DNA from: an uncultured Flammeovirgaceae bacterium
GTDB lineage: Bacteria > Bacteroidota > Bacteroidia > Cytophagales > Cyclobacteriaceae
Assembly (NCBI GenBank): GCA_937884755.1
Contig: CAKZYJ010000494.1
Span: 1-64,000, forward strand
Reading direction: 5' to 3'
Length of the DNA: 64,000 nucleotides
This document shows positions 19,526-29,337 of this stretch, piece after piece. A model generated the notes under the pieces. That model did not search any database and was not told the origin of the DNA. It was given only the letters and a program-made list of their open reading frames with translations. The position numbers were made by a program, and so were the translations under genes. How positions within the stretch are numbered: the stretch's first letter is position 1; each line of letters opens with the position of its first letter.

Positions 19526-20713
19526 TTGGTTACTTTGCGAGTTCAAACTCTACTGCCGGTGCCCGATCAATCCTTATATGTGCTTAGTATGTTATGCCTC
19601 AGTGTGCTTATCTGCGAATGGCTGGTGCGAACTACTTTTCTCAAGCACTTGAGCACGGCTCTACTAGTTATTCTATTCGTAGCTTTAATTGCCAATCTGG
19701 GAATTATCCCTTCGGCTTCTCAGGGTTCGCCGGTATACTCAGGTATTTTTGCCTACGTAGCCCCGTTGTCTATCTTTTTCCTACTACTGGATGTAAATCT
19801 GGAAAGCATTCGACGGGCAGGTGCTCCCATGCTCATTCTGTTCGGTATTGGTATTTTGGGGACAGTAGTAGGAGTGTTAGTCGGAATGTTTCTCATCAAC
19901 GGGGCCGAACAATTTAACGAACTGTATCCGCCCATCAGCGGGATGTTCGTGGGCACCTACACCGGAGGAAGCGTCAACTTCAACGCTATCGCCATTCACT
20001 ATAATGTGATGGAAGAAGGAGTGCTATACGCTGGTATGGCCGCGGTAGATAATATTATTACCGCCCTGTGGATGGTAGTAACACTAACTATTCCTACCCT
20101 TTTCCGACGAGGGATGAAGAAAATCGCGCCTAGTGCTCCTGCCCCGGCGGTAGAAGAGCAGCATCCCGAACGGGAAAAGGAAACTATTGGGGTAATGTCC
20201 CTTAGCATCCTGCTAAGTTTAGGTTTGTTCACATTACTCGTATCTAACATCATGGCCGACTGGCTGGCTACGTTTGGCATTGTCATTCCTTCTATACTGA
20301 TTCTGACTACCATTGCGCTGCTATTAGCTCAGATACCCAGTGTACACCAATTGCCAGGCGGACATCTACTCGGCTTATTCAGCGTCTACTTATTCCTGGC
20401 GGTAATTGGTGCCTACTGCGAGTTTGCCGCTCTTAGCCAGATTGGAGACTTAGCCTGGCGCCTGTTGGTGCTGGTAGTTACTATTGTACTGATACACGGC
20501 TTATTCACCTTCGGAGCCGCTGCGCTGGGTAAACTAGATTGGGATGTTGCCGCCGTGGCTTCCCAGGCCAACATTGGCGGATCATCATCGGCGCTAGCCC
20601 TAGCTAAAAGCCTGAACCGGATGGATTTGTATCTACCAGGAATTTTGGTAGGCGCACTGGGGAATGGCGTTGGCACGTATCTGGGTTTTCTAATTGCTGG
20701 CTGGTTAGCGTAG
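19526..20713 (+). CDS. DUF819 family integral membrane protein
   Basis: Multiple TM helices; GMFVGTYTGGSVNFNAIA, VAAVASQANIGGSSSALALAKS, LVGALGNGVGTYLGF typical of DUF819/YjcL. Confidence 0.85.
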   Translation: MVTLRVQTLLPVPDQSLYVLSMLCLSVLICEWLVRTTFLKHLSTALLVILFVALIANLGIIPSASQGSPVYSGIFAYVAPLSIFFLLLDVNLESIRRAGAPMLILFGIGILGTVVGVLVGMFLINGAEQFNELYPPISGMFVGTYTGGSVNFNAIAIHYNVMEEGVLYAGMAAVDNIITALWMVVTLTIPTLFRRGMKKIAPSAPAPAVEEQHPEREKETIGVMSLSILLSLGLFTLLVSNIMADWLATFGIVIPSILILTTIALLLAQIPSVHQLPGGHLLGLFSVYLFLAVIGAYCEFAALSQIGDLAWRLLVLVVTIVLIHGLFTFGAAALGKLDWDVAAVASQANIGGSSSALALAKSLNRMDLYLPGILVGALGNGVGTYLGFLIAGWLA

Positions 20714-20769
20714 GGACATTATTAGCACTGCTCTCGCTGAGTTATCCTAAACAATCCATCTGGTCAATA

Positions 20770-21780
20770 TTGTTTATGTTCTTAGTTAACACTCGATCTA
20801 TGGCTTATACTACAAAACATCTAACCTGCTTGATTTACCTCACGCTCTGTTTGGTTTCTGTTGGCTTTTCCCAACCCGGTCCAGCGCTGGTACCCGTGAT
20901 TGAAGGTGATTGGTGGACAGTGGCGGGCAACCCCGATCTGGGTAAGCTTACCTCCGATGAGCAGCAGCCAGTTGATTTTGGTATCTGGCAGGCGGCCGAT
21001 AGCACCTGGCAGCTTTGGTCATGCATTCGTAAAACTAAGGCACCCGGTAAAACCCGACTGTTTCATCGCTGGCAAGCCGCTAACCTTACCGACCACGACT
21101 GGACCCCTATGGGCATTGCCATGCAGGCTGATCCAGATTTAGGAGAAGAACCCGGCGGTATGCAGGCTCCCTATGTTACCCGCATTGATAATATGTACCA
21201 TATGTTCTACGGCGACTGGAACCGCATTTGTCTGGCCATCAGTCCCGACGGAATCCGTTTTGAACGCAAGCTGAGCGATGATTCCCCAGCCCTATTTGGT
21301 GACCCCGCCGAAACCAATACCCGCGATGCGATGGTGCTGCACGAAAACGATACCTTTTACGCCTATTATACCGCTCATCCCAACCAGATTGGCGCAGTCT
21401 ATTTACGAACTTCTACTGATCTGGAAACCTGGAGCGAGTCTACTAAGGTAGCCTACGGCGGACAGGCCGGAGGTGATAAGTTCTGGTTAGCCGAGTGCCC
21501 TTTCGTAGTAAAACATCCTTCGGGCTACTATTATCTATTCCGTACTCAATCCTACGGGCGGGTGGTGGATGGCATTACCGAAACCATTCCAAAAACCAGC
21601 GTCTACCGCTCCAAAAACCTGTACGACTTTGGCGTAGACGATGACCAATATTTTGTGGGTACACTGCCAGTTGCTGCCCCCGAAATTTTTCAGCATCAAG
21701 GCCAGTGGTACATCGCAGCTCTTCTACCCGATTTGCAGGGTATCCGCATAGCCGAACTTCACTGGGCACCAGCTCCCTGA
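20770..21780 (+). CDS. Secreted five-bladed beta-propeller glycosidase-like protein (GH43/GH32-clan-like)
   Basis: Signal peptide; repeated W/Y-D motifs: APYVTRIDNMYHMFYGDWNRICLAISPDGIRFER, TRDAMVLHENDTFYAYYTAHP, AECPFVVKHPSGYYYLFRTQSYG. Confidence 0.6.
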   Translation: MFMFLVNTRSMAYTTKHLTCLIYLTLCLVSVGFSQPGPALVPVIEGDWWTVAGNPDLGKLTSDEQQPVDFGIWQAADSTWQLWSCIRKTKAPGKTRLFHRWQAANLTDHDWTPMGIAMQADPDLGEEPGGMQAPYVTRIDNMYHMFYGDWNRICLAISPDGIRFERKLSDDSPALFGDPAETNTRDAMVLHENDTFYAYYTAHPNQIGAVYLRTSTDLETWSESTKVAYGGQAGGDKFWLAECPFVVKHPSGYYYLFRTQSYGRVVDGITETIPKTSVYRSKNLYDFGVDDDQYFVGTLPVAAPEIFQHQGQWYIAALLPDLQGIRIAELHWAPAP

Positions 21781-23468
21781 TTCTCAGCTATCACTTCCGG
21801 CAGGAAAAACTCGGGGTGCTGATCTTCTAGATCAGTGGCTTGCTGGTAGGTGTGGGCTACTTCCAGAATGGTAGCTTCGTCGTACAGATTACCGATAAAG
21901 GTAATGCTCTGTGGGTGGCCTTCCTCATCAAAGCCGATGGGTACTACCACTACCGGATGGCCAGTCATGTTGGTAATTAGCAATTGGCGTCCGCCCCGAG
22001 TGGGGGTAACTACCACATCGTACTGCTGCATCAGCGAGTCCATCGCCTGGACTAGCTGATAGCGATAACGGTTCGCCTGAATGTACTCCACCGCTGGAAT
22101 AAAGCGCGACTGCCGCAACGCATTGGGCCGGGAACGTTCATCCTGCCGTACCAGTGAGTCATCCCGATTGCTGCGGGTGAGATCATCAAAGGCCGCTCCC
22201 GCTTCAGCATACATGATCAGTGATAAAATCTTTACTGGGAGGGTGCTACTATCCGGTAGGTCTACCGATTGTAAATCAGCTCCTAACTCCCGTAAGGTAG
22301 CCAGAGCCTGCTCGTTATTAGCTTGAGCGGTGGTATCCTTTTCAAAGTATTTTTCCACAAAACCCATTCGTAAGTCCGATAGATCAACTTCGCCATCGTA
22401 AGCAAAATCGGCGCCTACCGTAGTCTGGTCATTAGCATCCGCGCCCCGAATGGCATCAAACACCAGTGCAGCGTCTTCCGCCGAGCGGCAGATTGGGCCC
22501 ACTTTATCCAGGCTCCAACTCAGGGTCATCACTCCGTGGCGGCTCACCCGTCCGAAGGTAGGACGCAACCCGCTGGCTCCGCAACGGGTAGAGGGCGAAC
22601 TGATAGAACCCATCGTTTCGGTACCGATGGCGAAACCAACTAGGCCGGCTACTACTGCTGAGGCTGAACCCGCCGATGACCCGCTGGCGCCTTGCTCTAA
22701 ATCCCAAGGATTTTTAGTGGTGCCGCCAAACCACACATCGCCCCGAGCCAAAGCTCCCGAGGTAAGCTTAGCGATGAGTACTGCTCCGGCATCTTCCAGC
22801 TTTCTTACTACAGTGGCAGTTTCGTTAATCATCTGATTTTTATGGGTGTTGGCCCCCCAGGTGGTTTTGTAGCCTTCTACTGCCAACAGATCCTTTACTC
22901 CGTAGGGAATACCGTGCAACGGCCCCCGATACTTACCCTGCTGTATCTCTTCATCCGCTCTACGAGCCTGCTCCAGCGCTAACTCTTCGGTAACGGTAAT
23001 TACACTCAGCAGGGTATCGTCATAGCGGCGGATACGATCAAGGTACAACTGAGTAAGCTCCATCGATGTAATTTGCCGACTCCTCAAGAGCGAAGCCAGT
23101 TCTAAAATACTGTAAAACGCCAGTGCGTCCTGATTAGCCGGCAGGGCTACTTCAACCGGAATATCCCACTTCGGGGTAATGGAAGAAGTGTCTACGGAAA
23201 AGCCTTTGGGTACCGGATTGAACAGCAGGACGGGTGGCACTTCATTTTTTAGGGTATACTGATGCATCAAATCAAAATCCTCGGCGTTATCCCGCACATC
23301 CGCCAGTAGCGTGTCAATTTCATCGTCGGTCAGATCCAGAGCTAGTAGTTTCTGGGCAGCCTGTACGTCATTATCGATAATCTTCCCGTCCGGTTGAGGC
23401 CCGAACGACAAAAAACAGACAAAAGCAGTAACGAGAGCCGTAGCAGCAATGATCAATAGGTACTTCAC
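21759..23468 (-). CDS. Amidase signature enzyme (GatA-like), exported
   Basis: GIPYGVKDLLAVEGYKTTWGA, GASGSSAGSASAVVAGLVGFAIGTETMGSISSPSTRCGASGLRPTFGRVSRHG carry the Lys-Ser-Ser triad; N-terminal signal anchor. Confidence 0.92.
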   Translation of the reverse strand: MKYLLIIAATALVTAFVCFLSFGPQPDGKIIDNDVQAAQKLLALDLTDDEIDTLLADVRDNAEDFDLMHQYTLKNEVPPVLLFNPVPKGFSVDTSSITPKWDIPVEVALPANQDALAFYSILELASLLRSRQITSMELTQLYLDRIRRYDDTLLSVITVTEELALEQARRADEEIQQGKYRGPLHGIPYGVKDLLAVEGYKTTWGANTHKNQMINETATVVRKLEDAGAVLIAKLTSGALARGDVWFGGTTKNPWDLEQGASGSSAGSASAVVAGLVGFAIGTETMGSISSPSTRCGASGLRPTFGRVSRHGVMTLSWSLDKVGPICRSAEDAALVFDAIRGADANDQTTVGADFAYDGEVDLSDLRMGFVEKYFEKDTTAQANNEQALATLRELGADLQSVDLPDSSTLPVKILSLIMYAEAGAAFDDLTRSNRDDSLVRQDERSRPNALRQSRFIPAVEYIQANRYRYQLVQAMDSLMQQYDVVVTPTRGGRQLLITNMTGHPVVVVPIGFDEEGHPQSITFIGNLYDEATILEVAHTYQQATDLEDQHPEFFLPEVIAENQGAGAQ

Positions 23469-23550
23469 AAATGAATACGGTTAAATATAGATGAAGAAAA
23501 TATTTGCCATCCCGTTACAGATTTTTTTGATAAATCCCTCATATTACTAT

Positions 23551-26241
23551 CTACTCTGCCACGGATTGATTCTCGTCTGATTGAAGAGTAGGCAGGTCGT
23601 CGATAGTGCTGCTGTAGATAGCATTAAAGATCAGTTTGTAGGTACTGCGGGGCTGCCCCCGAAACTGAGGGCGGAAGCCAAACAGTATAATATCACCCTG
23701 GCCGTGCATTACGTGCATGAGCGCGCCTTTGCCGCCAATGTGTTTCTTTTCACCAAGCGCCCACCCGCTCATCAGTAAATCATCTTTCGCATAACGAACT
23801 ACGGTTTTCACTGGGGGGTCAGGTATTTGCTCAATATCTTCTTTACCACCCTCGCCTTCGCGTTGCTGCTTCACTATTTCAAAGGCCCGGCTGCGGGAGA
23901 AGGAGGTGGCTACTGTATCTTGCATACCGTAGGCTAGTGGATAGTCAGTATCTACCGTGGCCCGGATTAATGAACCGGGGATAAAAAATTCCTTGCTGGA
24001 TAGGCCCGCTACCGCGTTACGCAATGGTAAGCCAAATTGCTGGATAGCAAAATCACTGGCTTCGTCGAAGGTAATCAAGGTTCCGCCCTGCTTCACGTAA
24101 TTATTTAGCGCTAACGTTCCTTCCAGTCCTAGACCACCGGCATACTCTTCGGGCATGTTGTGTACTGCATGTCCGTGCAAAATACGCGAAGGGCTTTGGT
24201 CGGGAATAATGATCGCGTCGTACCGAGCTAGATCAGCGGTTTGAATTTGCTCATCGTGTAGGGTATCATACTGAAAGCTATACTGGTCTAGTAACCAACG
24301 GGTCCAGCCCTCGTCCATATTGGCCACCCACGACTTATATAATCCCACTCGCGGTTGACGAAGCTGATGCAGGGCCGCCTTGGGCTGATCATTGACTCCA
24401 CTAAATGTCAATCCTAGTGAATCAGCTAGTTGACGCACCTTATTTTCGGCATTGTCCTCATTTTTAATCAATATGGTTCCAGCTACCAGACCACTCGTAC
24501 TCTCACCCAACCAGTAAAGCTCAGCACCATCCTTTAGTAACTGATTTACCGCCAGAGCACTAGCATTATCCTGTGGATTAAGCGCGTAGGCAAACGTAGC
24601 TCTTTTGGCCACTTCCCCAGTAGTGAATTCTACCTCCTGTGTTACTTCCGTTACTTTAATGTCTACTTCTTTATCCAATCGGTCTACGCGTACGCCCATT
24701 TGCATCGGTAGTGTCCAACCAGCCAAATCGTAAGGAGTTTTAGGCGGCCCACCTGGGTAAAGACGCAGATTGGGATACTCTTGTTTCTCTAACAAGTCTT
24801 TTAGATAAGGGCGAAAGGCTTGGGCACCGTACAGCACGTACGAACCCTCAGTGTAGGTAATGTCGCCCAAGCTAAACGAACGAGTAGCTTGGTGTACCTC
24901 CAAGCCACCTTGCAGCAAAATATTAACCAGATTGTAAGCTTCGCTAGGATTCCACTGTTCGGTAGGTACTACGTAGGCGAAAGCGTCGTCTTCGGCTTCA
25001 ATCGCATCGCGGCCCATGCGGTACATGTCATATAGCCACTTTTCTTTACGATCGGCTCCGATGCTGAGGGTCGCCATACCAGCCGTTAGCATATACTCTA
25101 CTGCATCTCGAAAACGAGAATCCCCCCCTTGCCAGGGGTTAGGATAGTTAATCTCAGTCCCGCTAGTAGCAATACCATTGCCGATTGTTTTGGGTACTGA
25201 GTCAGGTGGATAAAAGCGGGGAGTAGGTGTGGTATGGGCTGTTTCGGTCAGTATACCGATCTGATTATGGAAGTAGGGAGCCGTTCGCAATCCTCCGTTC
25301 CACCACATGGTGTAGGTTACATCCGATACCACTCCGGGCATATTGTTTACTGCAAACCGGGTCGCCATTTCGTTACCAACCAAATTCACACCGTTTACCA
25401 CCCCGGGATGAATGTGAGGATTAACCGGCTTAGAGAAGGGCGGAATAAAGATTCGGGCCCAACGGGGAGCTGACTGATGCTGGTTGAGTACAATTTGCGG
25501 ATACCATTCATTAAACAGTAAGTTAGTGACTGCTCGGGTTTCGGGTTGGGTATTCATAAACCAATCACGATTGTTGTCGTGCCCCACGTAATAATGGTAA
25601 AGTACTGGAGGATTAGACGTTTCGTAGGGTGTCCCTAAATTTTTCTCATACCAATTAGCCACTATATCTAATCCATCAGGGTTGATATTGGGCATTAGCA
25701 TAAAAATGACGTTTTCACGAATTTTACGCATCTCCGGGGTTTCTTCAGTAGCTACCATATAGGCCAGCTCCGGCGGGAACTGAGTAGTAGCTCTTTCGGT
25801 AGAGTGAATACCTCCGTCAACCCAGACAATGGCTTTGCCTTCCTGGGCTAGCTGTTGGGCTTCTTCGTCGGAAATACGTGCCCGAGCTAGCTTAGTGTTA
25901 ATGTCTTTCCAGCGGTCTAACTGCTGTAGGTTTTCTTCGCTCGAGATAAATAGTACGTACAGTGGGCGACCTAACACTGAGGTACCAATTTGTTGCATCC
26001 GTACCCGATCACTAGCTGCATCCAGTTGCTTCAGGTAATCGGTGATTTGCGAGTAATCCGCAATTTTATAATCAGCCCCCATCTGAAAACCAATTACTTC
26101 TTTGGGAGTAGGGACTTGGGCGAGAAGGGACGTAGATACTAAAAGGAATAAAAGGTGAAAGATGCGTAGGCTCCGGTTCATAGTTAGAAAGATCAATAAT
26201 ATAGAACCAGAAAAATACAAAAAATGAGACTCACTAGGCAC
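23551..26241 (-). CDS. M14 family zinc carboxypeptidase with C-terminal GATase-like region
   Basis: WVDGGIHSTERATTQ (HxxE), MLMPNINPDGLDIVANWYEKN, DNNRDWFMNTQPETRAV, LNQHQSA, GILTETAHT; C-terminal RYDAIIIPDQSPSR...YVKQGGTLITFDEAS. Likely start is the internal Met before NRSLRIFHLLFLL. Confidence 0.88.
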   Translation of the reverse strand: MPSESHFLYFSGSILLIFLTMNRSLRIFHLLFLLVSTSLLAQVPTPKEVIGFQMGADYKIADYSQITDYLKQLDAASDRVRMQQIGTSVLGRPLYVLFISSEENLQQLDRWKDINTKLARARISDEEAQQLAQEGKAIVWVDGGIHSTERATTQFPPELAYMVATEETPEMRKIRENVIFMLMPNINPDGLDIVANWYEKNLGTPYETSNPPVLYHYYVGHDNNRDWFMNTQPETRAVTNLLFNEWYPQIVLNQHQSAPRWARIFIPPFSKPVNPHIHPGVVNGVNLVGNEMATRFAVNNMPGVVSDVTYTMWWNGGLRTAPYFHNQIGILTETAHTTPTPRFYPPDSVPKTIGNGIATSGTEINYPNPWQGGDSRFRDAVEYMLTAGMATLSIGADRKEKWLYDMYRMGRDAIEAEDDAFAYVVPTEQWNPSEAYNLVNILLQGGLEVHQATRSFSLGDITYTEGSYVLYGAQAFRPYLKDLLEKQEYPNLRLYPGGPPKTPYDLAGWTLPMQMGVRVDRLDKEVDIKVTEVTQEVEFTTGEVAKRATFAYALNPQDNASALAVNQLLKDGAELYWLGESTSGLVAGTILIKNEDNAENKVRQLADSLGLTFSGVNDQPKAALHQLRQPRVGLYKSWVANMDEGWTRWLLDQYSFQYDTLHDEQIQTADLARYDAIIIPDQSPSRILHGHAVHNMPEEYAGGLGLEGTLALNNYVKQGGTLITFDEASDFAIQQFGLPLRNAVAGLSSKEFFIPGSLIRATVDTDYPLAYGMQDTVATSFSRSRAFEIVKQQREGEGGKEDIEQIPDPPVKTVVRYAKDDLLMSGWALGEKKHIGGKGALMHVMHGQGDIILFGFRPQFRGQPRSTYKLIFNAIYSSTIDDLPTLQSDENQSVAE

Positions 26242-26370
26242 GTTATTCTGCTAAAAAGTGGCCTATTACGATATTTTAGCAATTGAATTAGCGGTCAGTA
26301 GAAAATTTTAGGCCAGAAGTAAAGGGAAAAGCATTATATTTCCTCCTTTTTTGTTACTAATATTCTTTTT

Positions 26371-27903
26371 ATGCTACGAAAACTTAACCAAGCCGAAATC
26401 ACCTCTATTGCCCAAAAGAGTGACAGGGCCAATAATATTCAGCTTCCCAACTCCCGCTTTTTTGGCTACCCCGACCGAGTTATTCAATTTGGGTCAGGGG
26501 CCTTGCTGCGAGGACTAATAGATCACTTTGTTGACCAGGCTAATCATCAGCGTATCTTTCGAGGAAGAGTAGTAATTGTTAACAATACCCGTTCGGGTCG
26601 TAGTGAAAAGTTCGCAAATCAAGACGGTCTATTCACGATTTGTGAAGAAGGTTTTGTTGACGGCGATACCCAGCGTAATTTTTACGTAAATTCCGCCGTA
26701 TCCCAGGCAATACCTGCCACTGAACATTGGCCTAAAATTCTCAACTGCGCTCACAACGAGGCTATCACAACCGTAATTTCCAATACTACTGAGATTGGTA
26801 TCACCCTTCAGGAAGACGATGACCTTTCGGCCCACCCACCCCAATCGTTTCCAGGGAAACTAACCGCTTTTTTGTACGAACGCTACCAGGCATTTGCCGG
26901 ACTGCCCCAAAGCGGTATGCTGATCATTCCTACTGAACTCATTATCGATAATGGCGATAAATTAAAATCCACCGTTTTAAAGCTTATTGAGATTAACGAG
27001 CTAGAAGACGAGTTTCGGCAGTGGGTTATTCAGCATAATATGTTTTGCAATACTTTGGTTGACCGCATTGTGCCGGGAGAACCAGACCAAAGGAAGCAAG
27101 CCGAGTTAGAAGAGATTTTAGGCTATAAAGACGAATTACTTACGGTAAGTGAAGTATATCGGCTGCTGGCTGTTGAGGGAAAAGAAGAACGCCTGATTCG
27201 CAAGGCTCCGTTTTTGAAAGCTGACCCAGGCATTATCATTGATGAAGATATTACTCCTTATCGGGAGAGGAAACTACGCATTCTCAACGGGGGGCATACC
27301 ATCAGTGTAGCGGCTGGCTTCTTGTGCGGACTGAATACGGTCTTTGACTGTATGCAAGATGCAGTAATGGAAAGTTTTATCTCTCAAACTATTTACGATG
27401 AAATAATTCCTACGCTGGAAATTGACCAGACTATGGCCCGGGAATTTGCTAAAGACGTATTAGATCGTTTTCGCAATCCCTACCTAAATCATCAGCTCAT
27501 TAGTATCACTTTACAGTATACTTCAAAAATGAATATGCGCAATGGACTAACCTTTTCTAGGTACTTGAAAAATACCGGATCAGTTCCTAAAAGAATGTGC
27601 GCTGGATTAGCTGCTTACTTGTTATTCACTAGGCCTATAGAGGAAAAAGATGGAAAGTACTTTGGTGAATTTCAAGCAGAACGCTACCCAATAAACGATG
27701 ACCAGGCTGCATTTTTTTACCAGGTGTGGTCAAATGTAGATGCAGCAAATCAGGAGGAAGTACAAAAATTGGTGCAGCAAATATTAACTCACCAATCATT
27801 TTGGGATCAAGACATGGCGCCTTTTATTGAACAAACTGCCTACTATGTTATCGAATTTAGACGAACTGGCGTCCGAGAAGTCCTATCCTCTATCGTTAGT
27901 TAG
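26371..27903 (+). CDS. uxaB: Tagaturonate reductase
   Basis: 510 aa; RVIQFGSGALLRGLIDHFVDQAN, VVIVNNTRSGR, TTVISNTTEIGI, FPGKLTAFLYERY, RKLRILNGGHTISVAAGFLCG. Confidence 0.88.
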   Translation: MLRKLNQAEITSIAQKSDRANNIQLPNSRFFGYPDRVIQFGSGALLRGLIDHFVDQANHQRIFRGRVVIVNNTRSGRSEKFANQDGLFTICEEGFVDGDTQRNFYVNSAVSQAIPATEHWPKILNCAHNEAITTVISNTTEIGITLQEDDDLSAHPPQSFPGKLTAFLYERYQAFAGLPQSGMLIIPTELIIDNGDKLKSTVLKLIEINELEDEFRQWVIQHNMFCNTLVDRIVPGEPDQRKQAELEEILGYKDELLTVSEVYRLLAVEGKEERLIRKAPFLKADPGIIIDEDITPYRERKLRILNGGHTISVAAGFLCGLNTVFDCMQDAVMESFISQTIYDEIIPTLEIDQTMAREFAKDVLDRFRNPYLNHQLISITLQYTSKMNMRNGLTFSRYLKNTGSVPKRMCAGLAAYLLFTRPIEEKDGKYFGEFQAERYPINDDQAAFFYQVWSNVDAANQEEVQKLVQQILTHQSFWDQDMAPFIEQTAYYVIEFRRTGVREVLSSIVS

Positions 27904-28220
27904 CCATTAATCAGTCAGCTTTTTCCGGGCAAGACTGTAACCAAATGAAAAAAAGAAACAATGCAGTACCTAACCATTCCATATTAGTAATGTTTATATT
28001 TATATTACTAATGTACTATTTTTTATATAATAATACAATTTTTTAATGGTAAAATATTAAAAATATAAACTTTCCTATCCCAGCTAAGCTCTAAAAATTG
28101 TGTTTAGCAAACCCACTGCAATTATATAAGACTAGTCTGACAGATAATGATATGAAAAGGAAAAAGTACTTGGTCATGAACTCTCTGTTAGAATCATGAG
28201 ATGACTCTGGCAAGGAGTGA

Positions 28221-28258
28221 AAACAAAAAAGAAGAACTGCATAACTTGCGTTCTTCTT
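28221..28258 (-). terminator. Rho-independent-type terminator downstream of the siaC-like gene
   Basis: Minus strand: AAGAAGAAC-GCA-AGTTA-TGC-A-GTTCTTCTT followed by a T run (plus strand AAAAAA...AGAAGAAC/GTTCTTCT). Confidence 0.7.
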
Positions 28259-28343
28259 ACTACTGAAGATTGAAAGACTTCAGGTGACGAGATAATAAGC
28301 AGAGAAACTTAATGGATCTCTATAAATTCAAATTGTAATATCG

Positions 28344-28751
28344 CTAAATAGCTTCGGGAATAGGGATTAACTTGATTTCAAGTTGAGTATCCTCAATAAA
28401 GTCTTCAGCCTCTTCCAAAATATCATCATCTTCTTCAGGATAGTACCAGTTTATCGTCAAGTCGCCCCCTCGCTCTTGATACTCCTTAAGCACAAGTAAG
28501 ATTTCCAGTATACCTTTAGAAGAACTGGTATTAAAGTAGGTCATCTTAAAATCGAAGGTAAGCGGCCGCCCTGTTTCGGCATACGCTCGCAGCCAGTTAC
28601 ATAAACGCTCGTAAAACTCCCAGGTATTTTCCAGATACGATTCTCCTTCTAATAGACAGTAGCCTTTGGTAGCATCAAAATGTACAGTAGGGGTAAAGAA
28701 TGTATCCTTCTGTCCTTGTATCTCTAATATTTCAGGTTTCAATTCGCTCAT
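28344..28751 (-). CDS. SiaC family regulatory phosphoprotein (DUF1987)
   Basis: 135 aa; TPTVHFDATKGYCLLEGESYLENTWEFYERLCNWL, FKMTYFNTSSSKGILEIL (conserved S/T cluster), INWYYPEEDDDILEEAEDF. Confidence 0.9.
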   Translation of the reverse strand: MSELKPEILEIQGQKDTFFTPTVHFDATKGYCLLEGESYLENTWEFYERLCNWLRAYAETGRPLTFDFKMTYFNTSSSKGILEILLVLKEYQERGGDLTINWYYPEEDDDILEEAEDFIEDTQLEIKLIPIPEAI

Positions 28752-28769
28752 ACTTTTGTCTGATAGTAG

Positions 28770-29315
28770 TTACTCTTTATCAATAGTTACAAATAAAGAG
28801 AAAAATGAATGTCGTTCGTCAATGGTATATACTTCAATATCCAACGGATTGTTAGATAAGATAGCGGCCTGTACCAAGCCTATACCCGCTCCTTTACTTT
28901 GATCAGACTGCGGTTGGCGCCGCTGGATTCTCTTTAAACGCCGCAGTTCTTCACGATCAAGCGAGTTTATTGTATTGCAACTGTCTGCTAATCGGCCTAC
29001 GTCTGTAGTATAAACTATATTGCCACAAGAGAAAATATAGCTATTCGCCGTTTCGCTTAGCTGTAAAATACCAACACTTTCGGTACGTCCGGCGTAGCGG
29101 ATTTTCTCGGCCGAGTAAAAAAGTATATTCTGGGCCAATTCAATAAAGATAGAGAATATCTTCCGGCTGGCTTGAGGGAAATTATCTAACTGCCCTCGTA
29201 TATCCTTACTAATCTCTGCCATAATATTAGGGGTAACCGGCCCCTTATAAGAGATCAACAAGTTCTCGTCTTGCAGTATCATTAAGTGATCCATTGTTTT
29301 TCTATTGTGGCTCAT
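28770..29315 (-). CDS. SiaB family protein kinase (DUF6272)
   Basis: FIELAQNILFYSAEK (GHKL N-box-like), SKGAGIGLVQAAILSNNPL; lies between the phosphatase and SiaC-like genes. Confidence 0.88.
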   Translation of the reverse strand: MSHNRKTMDHLMILQDENLLISYKGPVTPNIMAEISKDIRGQLDNFPQASRKIFSIFIELAQNILFYSAEKIRYAGRTESVGILQLSETANSYIFSCGNIVYTTDVGRLADSCNTINSLDREELRRLKRIQRRQPQSDQSKGAGIGLVQAAILSNNPLDIEVYTIDERHSFFSLFVTIDKE

Positions 29316-29337
29316 TATAATCTTATGATTGAGTTGT

